64,000 bases of DNA from CBDBKE01 sp965218055 (lineage in GTDB: Bacteria > Acidobacteriota > Terriglobia > JAJPHL01 > JAPKYU01), in assembly GCA_965218055.1 (NCBI GenBank), contig CBDCKA010000002.1:310001-374000 (forward strand), written 5' to 3'. This document shows, one piece after another, positions 24,998 through 33,955 of the stretch. A program made the position numbers and the translations under genes. Within the stretch, counting starts at the first letter, position 1. Each line of letters starts with the position of its first letter. Below the pieces are notes generated by a model, which was given only the letters and a program-made list of their open reading frames with translations, searched no databases and was not told the origin of the DNA.

Positions 24998-26059
24998 ATG
25001 CAGAATGGCAAGAGGCGACGCGAGGGGACCCTGCTGCTGCGTGGCCTGTTGCGGCACGCCCCGTTTGTGCTGAAGAATTTCCGGCACTACTTCCAGAACC
25101 TCTACCGCCGCAAGATTCTGCGCACCAACGTCATTACCCCCTATGCGGCAGTTCTCTACGTCACCCATAAGTGCAACCTAGCCTGCACCTATTGCACGCA
25201 GAAGGAACCGGACGTGTTCAGCGACGAGCTATCCACCGCAGATACGGTCCGGATGCTCGGCATGATGCGGCGCGAAACCGACTCGATCCTGTTCACCGGC
25301 GGCGAGCCCCTGTTGCGCAATGACATCGAAGAGCTGGCCGACGCCGCCCGGCGCAAGATCAGGTTTCGCTCGGTCCTGCTGGTCACCAACGGCACCCTGC
25401 TGCACCGCCGGCAACGGCTGTTCGACTCGCTCACAGGCCTCGTGGTGAGCCTGGACGCGCTAGCCACCGACACCCGCCTGCCCATGTCGAAGTCGGCGGT
25501 GGTGCCCAAGGTACTAGAGAACCTGCGACTGGCCCGCTCGCGCATGCCCTCTCCGGGCACCATCACCGTCAGCACCGTGATCGAGGAGTGGAACATCGCG
25601 GAGATCGAACGCATCCTGGACTACTGCGGCGAGCACGGATTCGTCTTTGCCACCCAGGCCGCGCTGAAAGAGAAGATGCCGAACCTGCGCTTGCTCGGCA
25701 ATCCGCGCTACCGGCAACTGGTGGAGAAGATCGTTGAGCGGCGCGGCCAGAAACTCCAGCCCATCAACGGCACCCCCAGGCTGATCCGCAGCGTGCTGGA
25801 GTTCGGCAACTTTCAGTGCTTCCCTACGATGTTCCCCCGGGTGTATCCCAACGGCGATGTTTTCTACCCCTGCGAGCCGTTGAAGAAAATCGGCGGCAAC
25901 CTGCTCCGGGAGGGATCGTTCGCGAAGGTTTTTGCGCGCGGCAGGAAAATGTACGGCGATATCCCCGCCTGTCAGGGAATCTGCCACCTATTCGGCAACG
26001 TTCTGTCGTCGTATTACGCCAAGGACTTCTGGGGCCTGTCGGGCGACTACATCCGCTGA
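24998..26059 (+). CDS. Radical SAM protein with C-terminal cysteine cluster
   Basis: 353 residues. Cys59-x3-Cys63-x2-Cys66 (HKCNLACTYC) binds the SAM-coordinating [4Fe-4S] cluster; LFTGGEPLL is the GGE motif contacting SAM. A C-terminal stretch with CFPTMFPRVYPNGDVFYPCEPLKK and CQGICHLF has Cys placement like SPASM or HpnH-type auxiliary sites. Such proteins modify peptides, lipids or cofactors; no substrate peptide gene is visible next to it, so the reaction is unknown. ATG 24998 has no clear ribosome binding site. Confidence 0.8.
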   Translation: MQNGKRRREGTLLLRGLLRHAPFVLKNFRHYFQNLYRRKILRTNVITPYAAVLYVTHKCNLACTYCTQKEPDVFSDELSTADTVRMLGMMRRETDSILFTGGEPLLRNDIEELADAARRKIRFRSVLLVTNGTLLHRRQRLFDSLTGLVVSLDALATDTRLPMSKSAVVPKVLENLRLARSRMPSPGTITVSTVIEEWNIAEIERILDYCGEHGFVFATQAALKEKMPNLRLLGNPRYRQLVEKIVERRGQKLQPINGTPRLIRSVLEFGNFQCFPTMFPRVYPNGDVFYPCEPLKKIGGNLLREGSFAKVFARGRKMYGDIPACQGICHLFGNVLSSYYAKDFWGLSGDYIR

Positions 26060-26134
26060 AAGCGGAAGGTCGCATTCGAGCGCCAGATGTGTGTTTCCAG
26101 CGGCGGATGTCCGTTGATGAACCTCGTCCTTGCC

Positions 26135-26707
26135 TTATTGGCGCTGGCGGGCCGCGCTCCACGGTGGCACAATGCCATTCATCCGCGCGTAGGCGATCGC
26201 CTGGCCCAGATGCTCGTGCTGGTGCAAGGCCAGTAGTAGGAACACGTCCCGCACGGTGGTCTCGCGGCCGAACATCTTTACCGGCTTGTCCATCTCAGCG
26301 TCTGGGGTCTTCAGCGCCGCCTGACGGACATGCTCTAATGACTGTTTCAGCAACTCCAGGATCTTGGCCTTGTCGGTGATTTTCTCCAGATCGCGGGGAT
26401 CCTGACCGGCCGGGGGTTCAACGCCGATGATCCGCGTCAGGAAAAAATTCGCTCCAGCCACGTGCATGTAGGCCTCGCTCACTGACCGGACACCCTCCGC
26501 GGGTCGCCAAGTGTATTTCTCCTCGGGCGTGGCTTGGGCCAGATCTAGGAGCTTCTTCTCCACTCCGTCGAGTTGCCTGAGGAACTCGGCGCGGAACCCG
26601 GTGGCCTCCGGCGGCGATGGGGACTCGCCAGCCAGGGCGAATTGCCCGACCGCGCCTGTCCCCAACAGACAAGCCAGAACTAGAGCACTCAAGGTTGATC
26701 GTTTCAT
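26135..26707 (-). CDS. Exported DinB-superfamily protein
   Basis: 190 residues with a Sec signal (MKRSTLSALVLACLLGTGAVGQFALA) and a four-helix DinB fold: FRAEFLRQLDGVEKKLLDL, the His in SEAYMHVAGANFFL, and the late metal motif LALHQHEHLGQAIAYARMNGIVPPW. Three His positions fit the usual zinc or nickel triad. DinB proteins often act as thiol-dependent transferases, but the substrate here is unknown. AAGGAGAACGAAAG-like sequence precedes the start. Confidence 0.8.
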   Translation of the reverse strand: MKRSTLSALVLACLLGTGAVGQFALAGESPSPPEATGFRAEFLRQLDGVEKKLLDLAQATPEEKYTWRPAEGVRSVSEAYMHVAGANFFLTRIIGVEPPAGQDPRDLEKITDKAKILELLKQSLEHVRQAALKTPDAEMDKPVKMFGRETTVRDVFLLLALHQHEHLGQAIAYARMNGIVPPWSAARQRQ

Positions 26708-26723
26708 CTTTCGTTCTCCTTCT

Positions 26724-27206
26724 TCACACCACGGTCAGGTCCCGCTCTCCGACCGCAGCAGCTTTGCGCGCTTGCTGCATGTATTGCCGCATCGTCTCCA
26801 GCGAACCGGGGGCCCGCCGCTCGGACCATTTCTTGTAGCGTTGTGCCGCCTTCTCCAGGTCCGAGAACATGTGAGGGTTGCGGAATCCTTGCCGCATGGC
26901 ACCCACCACTGGCTCCATGCGCTCCCACACCCGAAAGAACTCTCCGCCGGTCAGGAAGAACACCTCTTCATGCAGCTTGCCGTTGTTCAGCAACAGGCAA
27001 GCCTGGTCCCAATAGCTGACCACCATGCGCATAGAGACGTTTTCCTGGGAGAACGGCGGGGCCAGCCGCTGTAGGTCCTCCATGGACTCGGAAAAGAAGT
27101 TTTGCAGGTACCACTCCCGGGCTTGGCGAATCCTGGCCTCCCGCCGCAAATCGTACAGTTGCAACTGCAGTTGCCCCTGGGCATGAGTCGGTTTTCCTTT
27201 GGCCAT
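26724..27206 (-). CDS. Conserved hypothetical protein
   Basis: Not recognised with certainty. 160 residues, mostly helical, no signal peptide or membrane segment, rich in Gln/Arg at the N-terminus (QGQLQLQLYDLRREARIRQAREWYLQNF). The middle (RMVVSYWDQACLLLNNGKLHEEVFF) looks like the DUF4760-type helical domain. GGAGAAGACA precedes ATG 27206. It lies just upstream of the DinB gene (16 bp) and may be co-transcribed with it. Confidence 0.6.
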   Translation of the reverse strand: MAKGKPTHAQGQLQLQLYDLRREARIRQAREWYLQNFFSESMEDLQRLAPPFSQENVSMRMVVSYWDQACLLLNNGKLHEEVFFLTGGEFFRVWERMEPVVGAMRQGFRNPHMFSDLEKAAQRYKKWSERRAPGSLETMRQYMQQARKAAAVGERDLTVV

Positions 27207-27241
27207 TGTCTTCTCCTCCAGAGTTAGCTGGGTCTATCCTA

Positions 27242-27296
27242 CCTCACAATCGGCCTCACAATCGTCCAGACAACCTACCGCACGACCTACCGCACG
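27242..27296. repeat. Two adjacent 12-bp tandem duplications
   Basis: CCTCACAATCGG/T at 27242-27253 and 27254-27265, then ACCTACCGCACG at 27273-27284 and 27285-27296. The second pair runs over the stop codon of the membrane protein gene at 27287. Confidence 0.85.
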
Positions 27297-27895
27297 ACTG
27301 GCAGTTCGCGCTGGAGCTGGCTGCGCAGGGTGGTCTCTGCAATCCGGGCCAGATGCTCAGCGAAGAAACCATCATAATAAAACTCTCGAGGACTTTCTTC
27401 ACAGGAGACGCGCAAGCGCCAGCCCCCTGCGGCGGGTTCGGCTCGAACCGAGGAAATCGAGCCGAGGGGGATTTCAAACAGGGGCTGGTGCTCCAGGTTT
27501 AGCACGTGCAGGGCCTCTGGAGCCAGGAACAGCCGCACCGGGCGCGACGGCTCGCCAGCGTGGCCAAACCGCCCACCATTGAGCGCCACCAAGGCGCCCA
27601 GCTCGCGCGCCTGCTGGTCCACGGATTTTTCCTCCCTCGCCGGGCGCACGAAAAGGGCCAGCAGCAGCAGCAATAGCCCGAGCAGAAGCTGGCCGGGGGA
27701 GCCTGCCTGCTCCGCGGACAGGAGGGCCCCGATCAGGGCCACTGCGAAACGGAGAAGGTTCCATAAGCCGGGGCGCCGGCGCAGGGCCAGCGTCTTGGGA
27801 ATCAGCAGCACCAGCGAGAACAGGACCAACAGGGCCGCCTGCCGCAGCCGCCCGGCCCAGTGTGCCTCACCCCGTTCACTTTGCTTGTCAGCCAT
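27287..27895 (-). CDS. Membrane protein of unknown function
   Basis: Not recognised. 202 residues: hydrophobic segments at about 17-36, 45-60 and 67-82, then a soluble C-terminal domain of about 110 residues containing VRLFLAPEALHVLNLEHQPLFEIPLGSISSVR, which reads like a small beta-rich PH-type domain facing the cytoplasm. ATG 27895 follows the adenosine deaminase stop by 7 bp, so the two are likely co-transcribed. The frame stays open inside the deaminase gene to 28015, which I regard as a shadow. Confidence 0.6.
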   Translation of the reverse strand: MADKQSERGEAHWAGRLRQAALLVLFSLVLLIPKTLALRRRPGLWNLLRFAVALIGALLSAEQAGSPGQLLLGLLLLLLALFVRPAREEKSVDQQARELGALVALNGGRFGHAGEPSRPVRLFLAPEALHVLNLEHQPLFEIPLGSISSVRAEPAAGGWRLRVSCEESPREFYYDGFFAEHLARIAETTLRSQLQRELPVVR

Positions 27896-27902
27896 AAGCC
27901 AG

Positions 27903-28847
27903 CTACGCTGCAAATGCCGCTCGGAACGAGTTTTCGGCCAGGCGGCGGAGTTCGTCGCGGCTAAAGCCGAGCGCCTCATGGGCCAGCGCGTATTCGCGCA
28001 CCAGGTCGGTAGCAAACATGCTCGGGTCGTCGGTGGAAAGCGAGACCAGCACGCCGGCGTCGAAGTAGCTGCGCAGCGGGTGCTGTTTCACGGTTTTCAG
28101 GACCCCGGTGCGGACATTGCTCGACAGGCAGATGTCCACCGGAATTTGCCGCTCTGCCAGGTAGGTCACCAATTGGGGGTCGCGGATGGCGGTCAGGCCG
28201 TGGCCGATACGCTCGGCTTCCAGAGCACGCAAAGCGCCCCAAACAGATTCCGGGCCGGCGGTCTCACCGGCATGTGCGGTCAGTCGCAGGCCCTCGCTAC
28301 GGGCGTAAGCGTAGACTTCGCGGAACAGCTCGGGCGGGGCCATGGTCTCGTCGCCGCCGATGCCGATGGCAACCACGCCGCGGTCGCGCAGGCGCGCCGC
28401 GTGGTGGGCTGTGTGCATCGCGGCCTCCGGACCGAACTGGCGGGTCGCGTCAAAAATCCACCGCACCTCGACTTCGGCTTCCGCCTGGCCGCCGTGACAG
28501 CCGGCTCGCGCCCCGTCAAATAGCTCTTCGAGCGGCTTGCCCTGCCACAGCAGCACACCGGCGGCAAAATAGATTTCCGCATGTCTCACCCCAGCAGCCC
28601 GCAGGCGTCGCACCAGACGGCAGGTGATCAGCTCATAGTCTTCGGGGCTGCGCAAGTATTCGCAGACTGTCTTGAACGCGGTCAAGAAGCCCGTGAAGTC
28701 TCGGAACTGGTAGAGGCCAGCCGGCGGAGGCGGCAGGCCGTGGCGTGCGGCCAGCTCCCGCAGCGTTTCCAGCTCCACCGACCCCTCCAGGTGCAGATGG
28801 ACTTCGGCTTTCGGCAATGCAACGATAAACTGGTCGAGATCCGTCAA
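27903..28847 (-). CDS. add: Adenosine deaminase-family protein
   Basis: Amidohydrolase that deaminates adenosine or a related nucleoside. Zinc and catalytic residues are in AEVHLHLEGS (His16, His18), LTAHAGETAGP (about 192), ERIGHGL (His) and LSTDDPSMF (Asp-Asp). 314 residues fits the family. Adenosine and the menaquinone-pathway substrate aminodeoxyfutalosine are both possible; the sequence features I can see do not separate them, and no futalosine gene is nearby. Confidence 0.85.
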   Translation of the reverse strand: MTDLDQFIVALPKAEVHLHLEGSVELETLRELAARHGLPPPPAGLYQFRDFTGFLTAFKTVCEYLRSPEDYELITCRLVRRLRAAGVRHAEIYFAAGVLLWQGKPLEELFDGARAGCHGGQAEAEVEVRWIFDATRQFGPEAAMHTAHHAARLRDRGVVAIGIGGDETMAPPELFREVYAYARSEGLRLTAHAGETAGPESVWGALRALEAERIGHGLTAIRDPQLVTYLAERQIPVDICLSSNVRTGVLKTVKQHPLRSYFDAGVLVSLSTDDPSMFATDLVREYALAHEALGFSRDELRRLAENSFRAAFAA

Positions 28848-28904
28848 GGGGCGATGCCATCATATCGGAACCGGACGACCGTTCGCCCCGTCATTCACCA
28901 CAGG

Positions 28905-29699
28905 ATGGCAGTTCTTCGAAGCGCTTTGCTGGTGCTGGCCGTCAGCCTGCTAGCTCTGGCCGCCGGTCAGAAGCTGGTACTGAAGGACGGCAGCCACCAA
29001 CTGGTGCGCAGCTACCAGCTCCAGGGCGACCGCGTCCGCTACTTCAGCCTGGAGCGCAATCAATGGGAACAGGTGCCCGCTGCGCTGGTGGACTGGAAGG
29101 CTACCGAGGAACTGAACCGGAAGGAACAGGCCGAGGTTCTCCAGAAAGCCAAAGAAGCCGCCGCCCAGGACAGCGAGCTATCGGCTGACGAACCCGGTTT
29201 TGAGATTGCGCCCGGCCTGCATCTCCCCCAGAAAGACGGCCTGTTCGTAGTGAAGAAAGGGATGGTCCGGGAGCTGCCGCAACAACAGGCGTCGGTGCGC
29301 ACCGATAAGAGACGGATGCTGACCAACATCCTGCTGCCTGTTCCGCTACTGAAACAGCGCACGCTTGTCGAGATCCCTGGGGCTCGCGCCACGCTGCGTC
29401 TGGAGAAATCGCCTGAAGCGCTGTTTGCCAACGGGCGGACGGGCGACGACTCGCGCTTCGCCCTGCTACGCCTGAAACCAAAGGGCGACAAGCGCCAGGT
29501 GGGAGCCATCCTGTTGCAAATCTTCAGCGGCAAACCCACTCATTCCGGCGACTCGATCCCGCTGGATGTGAGGACCCTCGCCCCCGGCGTCTTTCGGCTT
29601 GTCCCGCGTGAATCCCTCCGTGCTGGCGAATACGCAGTAGTGGAATTCCTCGGCAACGACCTGAACCTGTTCCTCTGGGACTTCGCCGTGGGCGAGTAG
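28905..29699 (+). CDS. Exported protein of unknown function
   Basis: Not recognised. 264 residues: signal peptide MAVLRSALLVLAVSLLALAAG, then LVLKDGSHQLVRSYQLQGDRVRYFSLERNQWEQVPAALVDW, a beta-rich stretch that recalls the short DUF-type domains describing an induced change in format ('KDGS..V..Y...GD.VRY'), a charged helix, and a globular C-terminal half ending NLFLWDFAVGE. ATG 28905 is chosen because it gives a clean signal peptide; the frame is open further up but lies opposite the deaminase gene. Confidence 0.65.
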   Translation: MAVLRSALLVLAVSLLALAAGQKLVLKDGSHQLVRSYQLQGDRVRYFSLERNQWEQVPAALVDWKATEELNRKEQAEVLQKAKEAAAQDSELSADEPGFEIAPGLHLPQKDGLFVVKKGMVRELPQQQASVRTDKRRMLTNILLPVPLLKQRTLVEIPGARATLRLEKSPEALFANGRTGDDSRFALLRLKPKGDKRQVGAILLQIFSGKPTHSGDSIPLDVRTLAPGVFRLVPRESLRAGEYAVVEFLGNDLNLFLWDFAVGE

Positions 29700-29783
29700 C
29701 GTGAACCACGGCGAACGCGGGAGACACAGCAACAAGTGGCAGCAGTCAGTTCCCGTATCTCCCCCGAGCGCCCCGTGATTCAC
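29700..29783. repeat. Imperfect 27-29 bp inverted repeat between convergent genes
   Basis: GTGAACCACGGCGAACGCGG at 29701 and on pairs imperfectly with the segment ending GAGCGCCCCGTGATTCAC at 29783. It can form a long stem with a loop of about 28 bases, right after the stop of one gene and before that of the convergent small gene, as a bidirectional terminator might. Confidence 0.4.
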
Positions 29784-29833
29784 GCGGCAGCGGTCAACCG
29801 ATTTGGTGCGAGCAGTTGCGAAGCCGGCCCCCG

Positions 29834-29995
29834 CTAACGCCTCCGCGCCAGACCCGGGCCTCTCTTCGTTACCTTCCGCTTCCGGGAGCCGCGATCAGCG
29901 GTGGATTTCGGCTTTGGGGAGTTGGTCTTGCGCGCCTTGCGCACTCCGCGCTTGGCTTTCTTGCGTTCTTCACGTGAGAGTTTTTTTGTGTCCAT
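29834..29995 (-). CDS. 53-residue Lys/Arg-rich protein
   Basis: Not recognised. It starts MDTKKLSREERKKAKRGVRK and ends GLARRR; about half of all residues are Lys or Arg, with Ser/Thr and Pro in the middle, like histone- or ribosome-associated tails. The composition is far from random for this GC-rich DNA (the A-rich AAAAAAAC at the start codes lysines), which argues that it is translated. ATG 29995 has no good ribosome binding site. It could bind nucleic acid. Confidence 0.55.
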   Translation of the reverse strand: MDTKKLSREERKKAKRGVRKARKTNSPKPKSTADRGSRKRKVTKRGPGLARRR

Positions 29996-30095
29996 AAGCT
30001 TGTCGATTGTAACTTGTAGCCCTTAGTTTGGAGCTGCCGAACGTGACCGGACGGCAAACTACTAACTACGAGCCCGTTGCGACTAGCCGCTATTC

Positions 30096-32321
30096 CTAGG
30101 CCTTTTCCAGGCCGGCGTACTTCTCCATCAGTTTCCTCAACCCGTAGTCCGGGAATGAGACCGTCAGTTTTGTTCCTTCGCCCTCGCCTTCGCGATCGAC
30201 CACAGTGCCCACTCCGAACTTCGAATGGCGGACCCGCTGGCCCAGTCGAACATCCAATCCGCCCCGCGGTAGGTTGACCGGTGGCCCCTTCGCGTTCGGC
30301 CGAACGCCGATTCCGCGGTCTGCAAGGAACTGCCCAATGTCTTCGACGGAGTTGTAAGCGGCACCGCTGTAGGTTGCTGTCACCTTTCGCCGTCGGGGTC
30401 TCCCCAGGTTCTCCAGCAGTTCGCCTGGGATCTCGCCCAGAAACCGGGAAGGCTCGGTCTGACCCTGGAGCGCGGCGCCGTATTGGCGACGGAACTCGGC
30501 CCGGGTCAGAATCAGCCGCTGCCGGGCTCGGGTCATTCCCACATAGCAGAGCCGCCGCTCTTCCTCCAGACCTGCCGGGCCCTGCACGGAGCGGCTGTGG
30601 GGAAACAGCCCTTCCTCCATGCCGACCAGGAAAACCACCGGGAACTCTAGGCCCTTAGCGGCATGCAGGGTCATCAGGGTGATCCTCGCTCGCTCGTCGT
30701 AGTCGTCGGCTTCAGAGACCAGGGCGGCGTGATCCAGAAAGCCGGCCAGCGTTTCGCCGCGCTCCACGCTGTCCTGGGTTGCATTCAGCAATTCCTGGAT
30801 GTTCTCTACGCGGCTGCCGGCCTCTGGAGTGCCCTCCTCTTCCAGCCGGGTAACGTAGCGGGTGCGGTCGAGCACGGCGCGTAGTAGCTCGGTGGCGGGG
30901 GCAGCGGCCTGGGCCAGCGCCTCCAGATCCTCAGCCAGCCGGCGGAACTCGGCCAGGATTTCATGCTTGCGCCCCGAGAACAGTTGCGCCTCCAGCGCTC
31001 TTTCCAACGCCTGCCACAGCGCCACGTTGTGCTCCAGCGCGTAGCCCTCGAGCTGCTCAACTGTTTTCTTGCCGATGCCCCGCGGCGGAACATTGATAAT
31101 TCGCAGAAGGCTGAGGGCATCCTCGGGATTCTGCGCGAACTTCAAGTAAGCCAGCAGATCCTTGACCTCGGCTCGGTCATAAAAGCTGGTGCCAGCGACC
31201 ACGCGGTACTTCAGGCCGTAGCGCCGCATGGCTTCCTCCAGGGGACGGAGCCGCGCGCTGGAGCGGAAGAGCACAGCGACGCGCCCGTCGGGATTTTCCC
31301 CCGTGTAGCGCGCCACCCAATCCGCCACAAACAGCGCTTCGTTCTCGGCGTCGGGCGCCTCGTACAGGCCCACGCATTCACCGTGCGGGTTCTCTGTCCA
31401 CAGTGTCTTGCCGATGCGGGATTCGTTGTGGGCCACAACGGCGCTGGCCGCCGCCAGGATGGTTTTCGTCGAGCGGTAGTTCTGCTCCAGGCGAATCATG
31501 CGAGCGTTCGGAAAATCCTGCTCGAATTCCAGGGTATTGCGCAGGTCCGCCCCGCGCCAGCCGTAAATGGACTGGTCCTCGTCGCCCACCACACACAGGT
31601 TGCGGTGCACCTGTGTGAGCAGCCGGACCAATTCATACTGGGGGCGGTTGGTGTCCTGGTACTCGTCGACCAACAGATGCCGGAATCGCTGGTTGTACTT
31701 GGCAGCTGTCTCCGGACTGGTCGCCAGCAAGCGCACGGCTTCCAGCAGCAGGTCGTCGAAATCCAGGGCATTCGAGAGGCCGAGCGCCGCTTGGTAATGC
31801 TGGTAGATCGTCGCCAGCTGCTCGCTGAGCGGATCCGACGCGTTGGCGCGGAAAAGCTGCGGGCTGATCCCCCGGTTCTTGGCGTGGCTGATGCGAGTCA
31901 GCACGGCGCGCGCCCGCATAAACCTCTCGTCCAAGGACAGCTTCTTCATCGTCTTGCGGACGATCGCCAACTGATCGTCCTCATCGTAGATGGTGAAGCT
32001 CCGCAGGATCCCGATGGCGGGCCCGTCCCGGCGCAGCACCCGCACGCAGAAGGAATGGAAGGTGGAAATCCAGGGCATGCTCGCCGCGTGTCGCCCCAGC
32101 AGTGACTGCACGCGCAACTGCATCTCGTCGGCTGATTTGTTGGTGAAGGTGACGGCCAGGATGTTCTCCGGCTCCACGCCCAGGCAATCCATCAGGTAAG
32201 CGATCCGGTAGGCAATGACGCGCGTTTTCCCGCTGCCCGCGCCCGCCAGCACGAGCAACGGCCCTTCGGTAGCCGTCACCGCCTCACGCTGCTGCTGGTT
32301 GAGCTGGTCCAACAGGGGCAT
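30096..32321 (-). CDS. pcrA: UvrD/PcrA/Rep-type 3'-5' DNA helicase
   Basis: Superfamily 1A helicase in repair and replication restart. 741 residues. Q-motif LNQQQREAVTATEGPLLVLAGAGSGKTRV holds Walker A (AGAGSGKT); motif II is VDEYQDTN; motif III VGDEDQSIYGWRGAD; motif IV LEQNYRST; motif V TLMTLHAAKGLEFPVVFLVG; motif VI RRLCYVGMTRARQRL. The C-terminal tail ends with a Tudor-like domain (LGQRVRHSKFGVGTVV...) used by PcrA to contact RNA polymerase. Confidence 0.95.
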   Translation of the reverse strand: MPLLDQLNQQQREAVTATEGPLLVLAGAGSGKTRVIAYRIAYLMDCLGVEPENILAVTFTNKSADEMQLRVQSLLGRHAASMPWISTFHSFCVRVLRRDGPAIGILRSFTIYDEDDQLAIVRKTMKKLSLDERFMRARAVLTRISHAKNRGISPQLFRANASDPLSEQLATIYQHYQAALGLSNALDFDDLLLEAVRLLATSPETAAKYNQRFRHLLVDEYQDTNRPQYELVRLLTQVHRNLCVVGDEDQSIYGWRGADLRNTLEFEQDFPNARMIRLEQNYRSTKTILAAASAVVAHNESRIGKTLWTENPHGECVGLYEAPDAENEALFVADWVARYTGENPDGRVAVLFRSSARLRPLEEAMRRYGLKYRVVAGTSFYDRAEVKDLLAYLKFAQNPEDALSLLRIINVPPRGIGKKTVEQLEGYALEHNVALWQALERALEAQLFSGRKHEILAEFRRLAEDLEALAQAAAPATELLRAVLDRTRYVTRLEEEGTPEAGSRVENIQELLNATQDSVERGETLAGFLDHAALVSEADDYDERARITLMTLHAAKGLEFPVVFLVGMEEGLFPHSRSVQGPAGLEEERRLCYVGMTRARQRLILTRAEFRRQYGAALQGQTEPSRFLGEIPGELLENLGRPRRRKVTATYSGAAYNSVEDIGQFLADRGIGVRPNAKGPPVNLPRGGLDVRLGQRVRHSKFGVGTVVDREGEGEGTKLTVSFPDYGLRKLMEKYAGLEKA

Positions 32322-32427
32322 CGAATTTTGATTGTACTCCAGCGTAGGTTCTGGCTGGTCCGGATCCGGACGACGCTATGTCGGTCCCCCTACCGATTTC
32401 TTCACCGGAAGGAACAGCGCGCCCGCC

Positions 32428-32979
32428 TTAGCCGAGGAGTTCGCGGAATTGCCCGGTGAGTTGGGGCTGGCCTAAGTCCAGTTCGCGCCGCACCATGTTC
32501 AGGCCATAGACGCATATCTCGAAGTGATCGGAAAGCCGCCGAAACAGAGGCGCAGCCCTGCGGTACTCGAACTGGTCGAAGGCCGCGACAATGTGATAGG
32601 ACTCCTTGCCGGCCTTGACGTAGTCCAGGAAGGAATCCAGGCGCTCGTGCCGCAGCCGCCAGTTGCGGATGGATTCGGGGAACATGCCGGTGAAGAAGAG
32701 CGTGAAGTCCCCAATGTGCTTGCGGACCTGCCGTTCCTGATCAAAGGAGGGAGCGTTCTGCAGGGGGTCGGACTCGATCAGCATCTCCCCTACGTCCTCG
32801 AGTGGCCTCCCGCGCGCATCGCGGACCTTGTAGAGATTCTCGATCCGGGCAAAATCGGTGAGTAAGGCGGCAACATAGGAAGTAACCTCAAAATCGTTCA
32901 GTGCCAGTGTTTGGTGGAAGCTGCGCGCCACCAACTCGTTGAACAGCGAACTCAGTTCCGATTCCGGTCGCATGTACAT
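32428..32979 (-). CDS. Conserved hypothetical soluble protein
   Basis: Not recognised. 183 residues, no signal or membrane segment, mostly helical. Features: SFHQTLALNDFEVTSYVAALLTDFARIENLYKVRDARG, a central GDFTLFFTGMFPESI, and YHIVAAFDQFEYRRAAPLFRRLSDHFEICVYGLNMVRREL. Even codon use and full-length frame support a real gene. The four-copy 14-bp repeat at 33041-33096 lies in its upstream region. Confidence 0.65.
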   Translation of the reverse strand: MYMRPESELSSLFNELVARSFHQTLALNDFEVTSYVAALLTDFARIENLYKVRDARGRPLEDVGEMLIESDPLQNAPSFDQERQVRKHIGDFTLFFTGMFPESIRNWRLRHERLDSFLDYVKAGKESYHIVAAFDQFEYRRAAPLFRRLSDHFEICVYGLNMVRRELDLGQPQLTGQFRELLG

Positions 32980-33040
32980 CGGACTAGCTCCGAACCCAAT
33001 CCGAGACTCCAGCCAGCTAAATGGACGCGCGCCGATCCCC

Positions 33041-33096
33041 TTTGGTTGCTCCCGTTTGGTTGCTCCCCTTTGGTTACTCCCCTTTGGTTACTCCCA
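33041..33096. repeat. 14-bp tandem repeat, four copies
   Basis: TTTGGTTGCTCCCG, TTTGGTTGCTCCCC, TTTGGTTACTCCCC, TTTGGTTACTCCCA in direct succession. A second, 13-bp duplication (GTTATCTAGTACT/GTTATCTACTGTT) follows at about 33099-33124. Lies between two divergent genes. Confidence 0.92.
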
Positions 33097-33143
33097 TTGT
33101 TATCTAGTACTGTTATCTACTGTTCTACGGGGGGGTTGTCAAG

Positions 33144-33830
33144 TTGCCAAGCCGCAGGGTTGCTGTCGGAAGTAGAACCTCAGCACGGGCTGTTCTCGCG
33201 CCACATCGCTTCCGGCGAGGGCAGCGCTGCGGAGCCGCAGAACTGTCACCGCGACTCTCAGTAAAGCAACAGGCTGCACTGGCGCAGTGGCTGGAAGCGC
33301 TGCCCGCAGGATTCAGCACTCGGCTGCCGCGCATCAAGATTGCAGTCGCCACCAGCTTGCAAACACCGGCCCGCGAGCCTGCCCATGCAGCAAGCTTCAT
33401 CCCACAGCGCTATTTGCTGCTGGCGCAGTCCCTTTTTGCGCGGCGCGGAGAGCTGGGCCGCATCCTGTACCACGAACTCTGCCATTTCCTCTGGCCACGG
33501 TTGCGGTCTGGCCGGCGCCTCTATGAAGCAGCCATCACGCGGGAAACAGAAGCCGGCATCAGGGGTGAGCTGGGCTACTCGGCGGCGTCGGCCAAAGAAG
33601 CCATGTGTGCCGACCAGGACCAGGTAGCGCGGTCGCCCTCTGCAAGGCTAACTCGCGTTCGGCAGCGACGCTGGCGCCATTACCTGTGCGAGAGCTTCTG
33701 TGACACCGGCGCCTGGTTGCTTCTGCGCCAGGCGGGCCACCGCCGCAACCGTCACTCGGAGTGGACGTTGGAGCGGCGTGCACGGCCCGAGCGATCCCAA
33801 GCCTGGCACGCGGGGGCTGGTTTCCCGTAA
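33144..33830 (+). CDS. Putative zinc metallopeptidase-like protein (HELCH motif)
   Basis: 228 residues, or fewer if a later start is used: the first 40 are Arg-rich and not convincing as coding. The core has LGRILYHELCHFLWPRL, a His-Glu-x-x-His zinc motif near residue 110, and YLCESFCDTGAWLL about 70 residues later, whose Glu could be the third ligand. No signal peptide. Several Arg-rich stretches are unusual. It may be a conserved zincin of unknown substrate. Confidence 0.55.
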   Translation: MPSRRVAVGSRTSARAVLAPHRFRRGQRCGAAELSPRLSVKQQAALAQWLEALPAGFSTRLPRIKIAVATSLQTPAREPAHAASFIPQRYLLLAQSLFARRGELGRILYHELCHFLWPRLRSGRRLYEAAITRETEAGIRGELGYSAASAKEAMCADQDQVARSPSARLTRVRQRRWRHYLCESFCDTGAWLLLRQAGHRRNRHSEWTLERRARPERSQAWHAGAGFP

Positions 33831-33890
33831 GATCGCAATTGCCTGCCGAAGTGCGCTAATATGAAGTTGGAGGCTGTGGGTCGCCGGCGG

Positions 33891-33924
33891 CCGGCTTTTG
33901 CGTATCACCGGCTTTTGCGCATCA
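33891..33924. repeat. 17-bp tandem duplication upstream of ccdA
   Basis: CCGGCTTTTGCGTATCA (33891-33907) followed by CCGGCTTTTGCGCATCA (33908-33924): 16 of 17 identical. In the leader of the CcdA gene. Confidence 0.9.
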
Positions 33925-33955
33925 AAAGCAGCGCGCATCGCGTCTAATTTAACGT

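Noticed and set aside
30963..32105. 380-codon plus-strand frame opposite the UvrD/PcrA helicase
   Set aside because: Shadow of the helicase, whose motifs are complete.
33041..33096. Possible CRISPR-like repeat array
   Set aside because: Units are contiguous 14-mers without spacers; no cas genes in the window. The same holds for 37362-37421.
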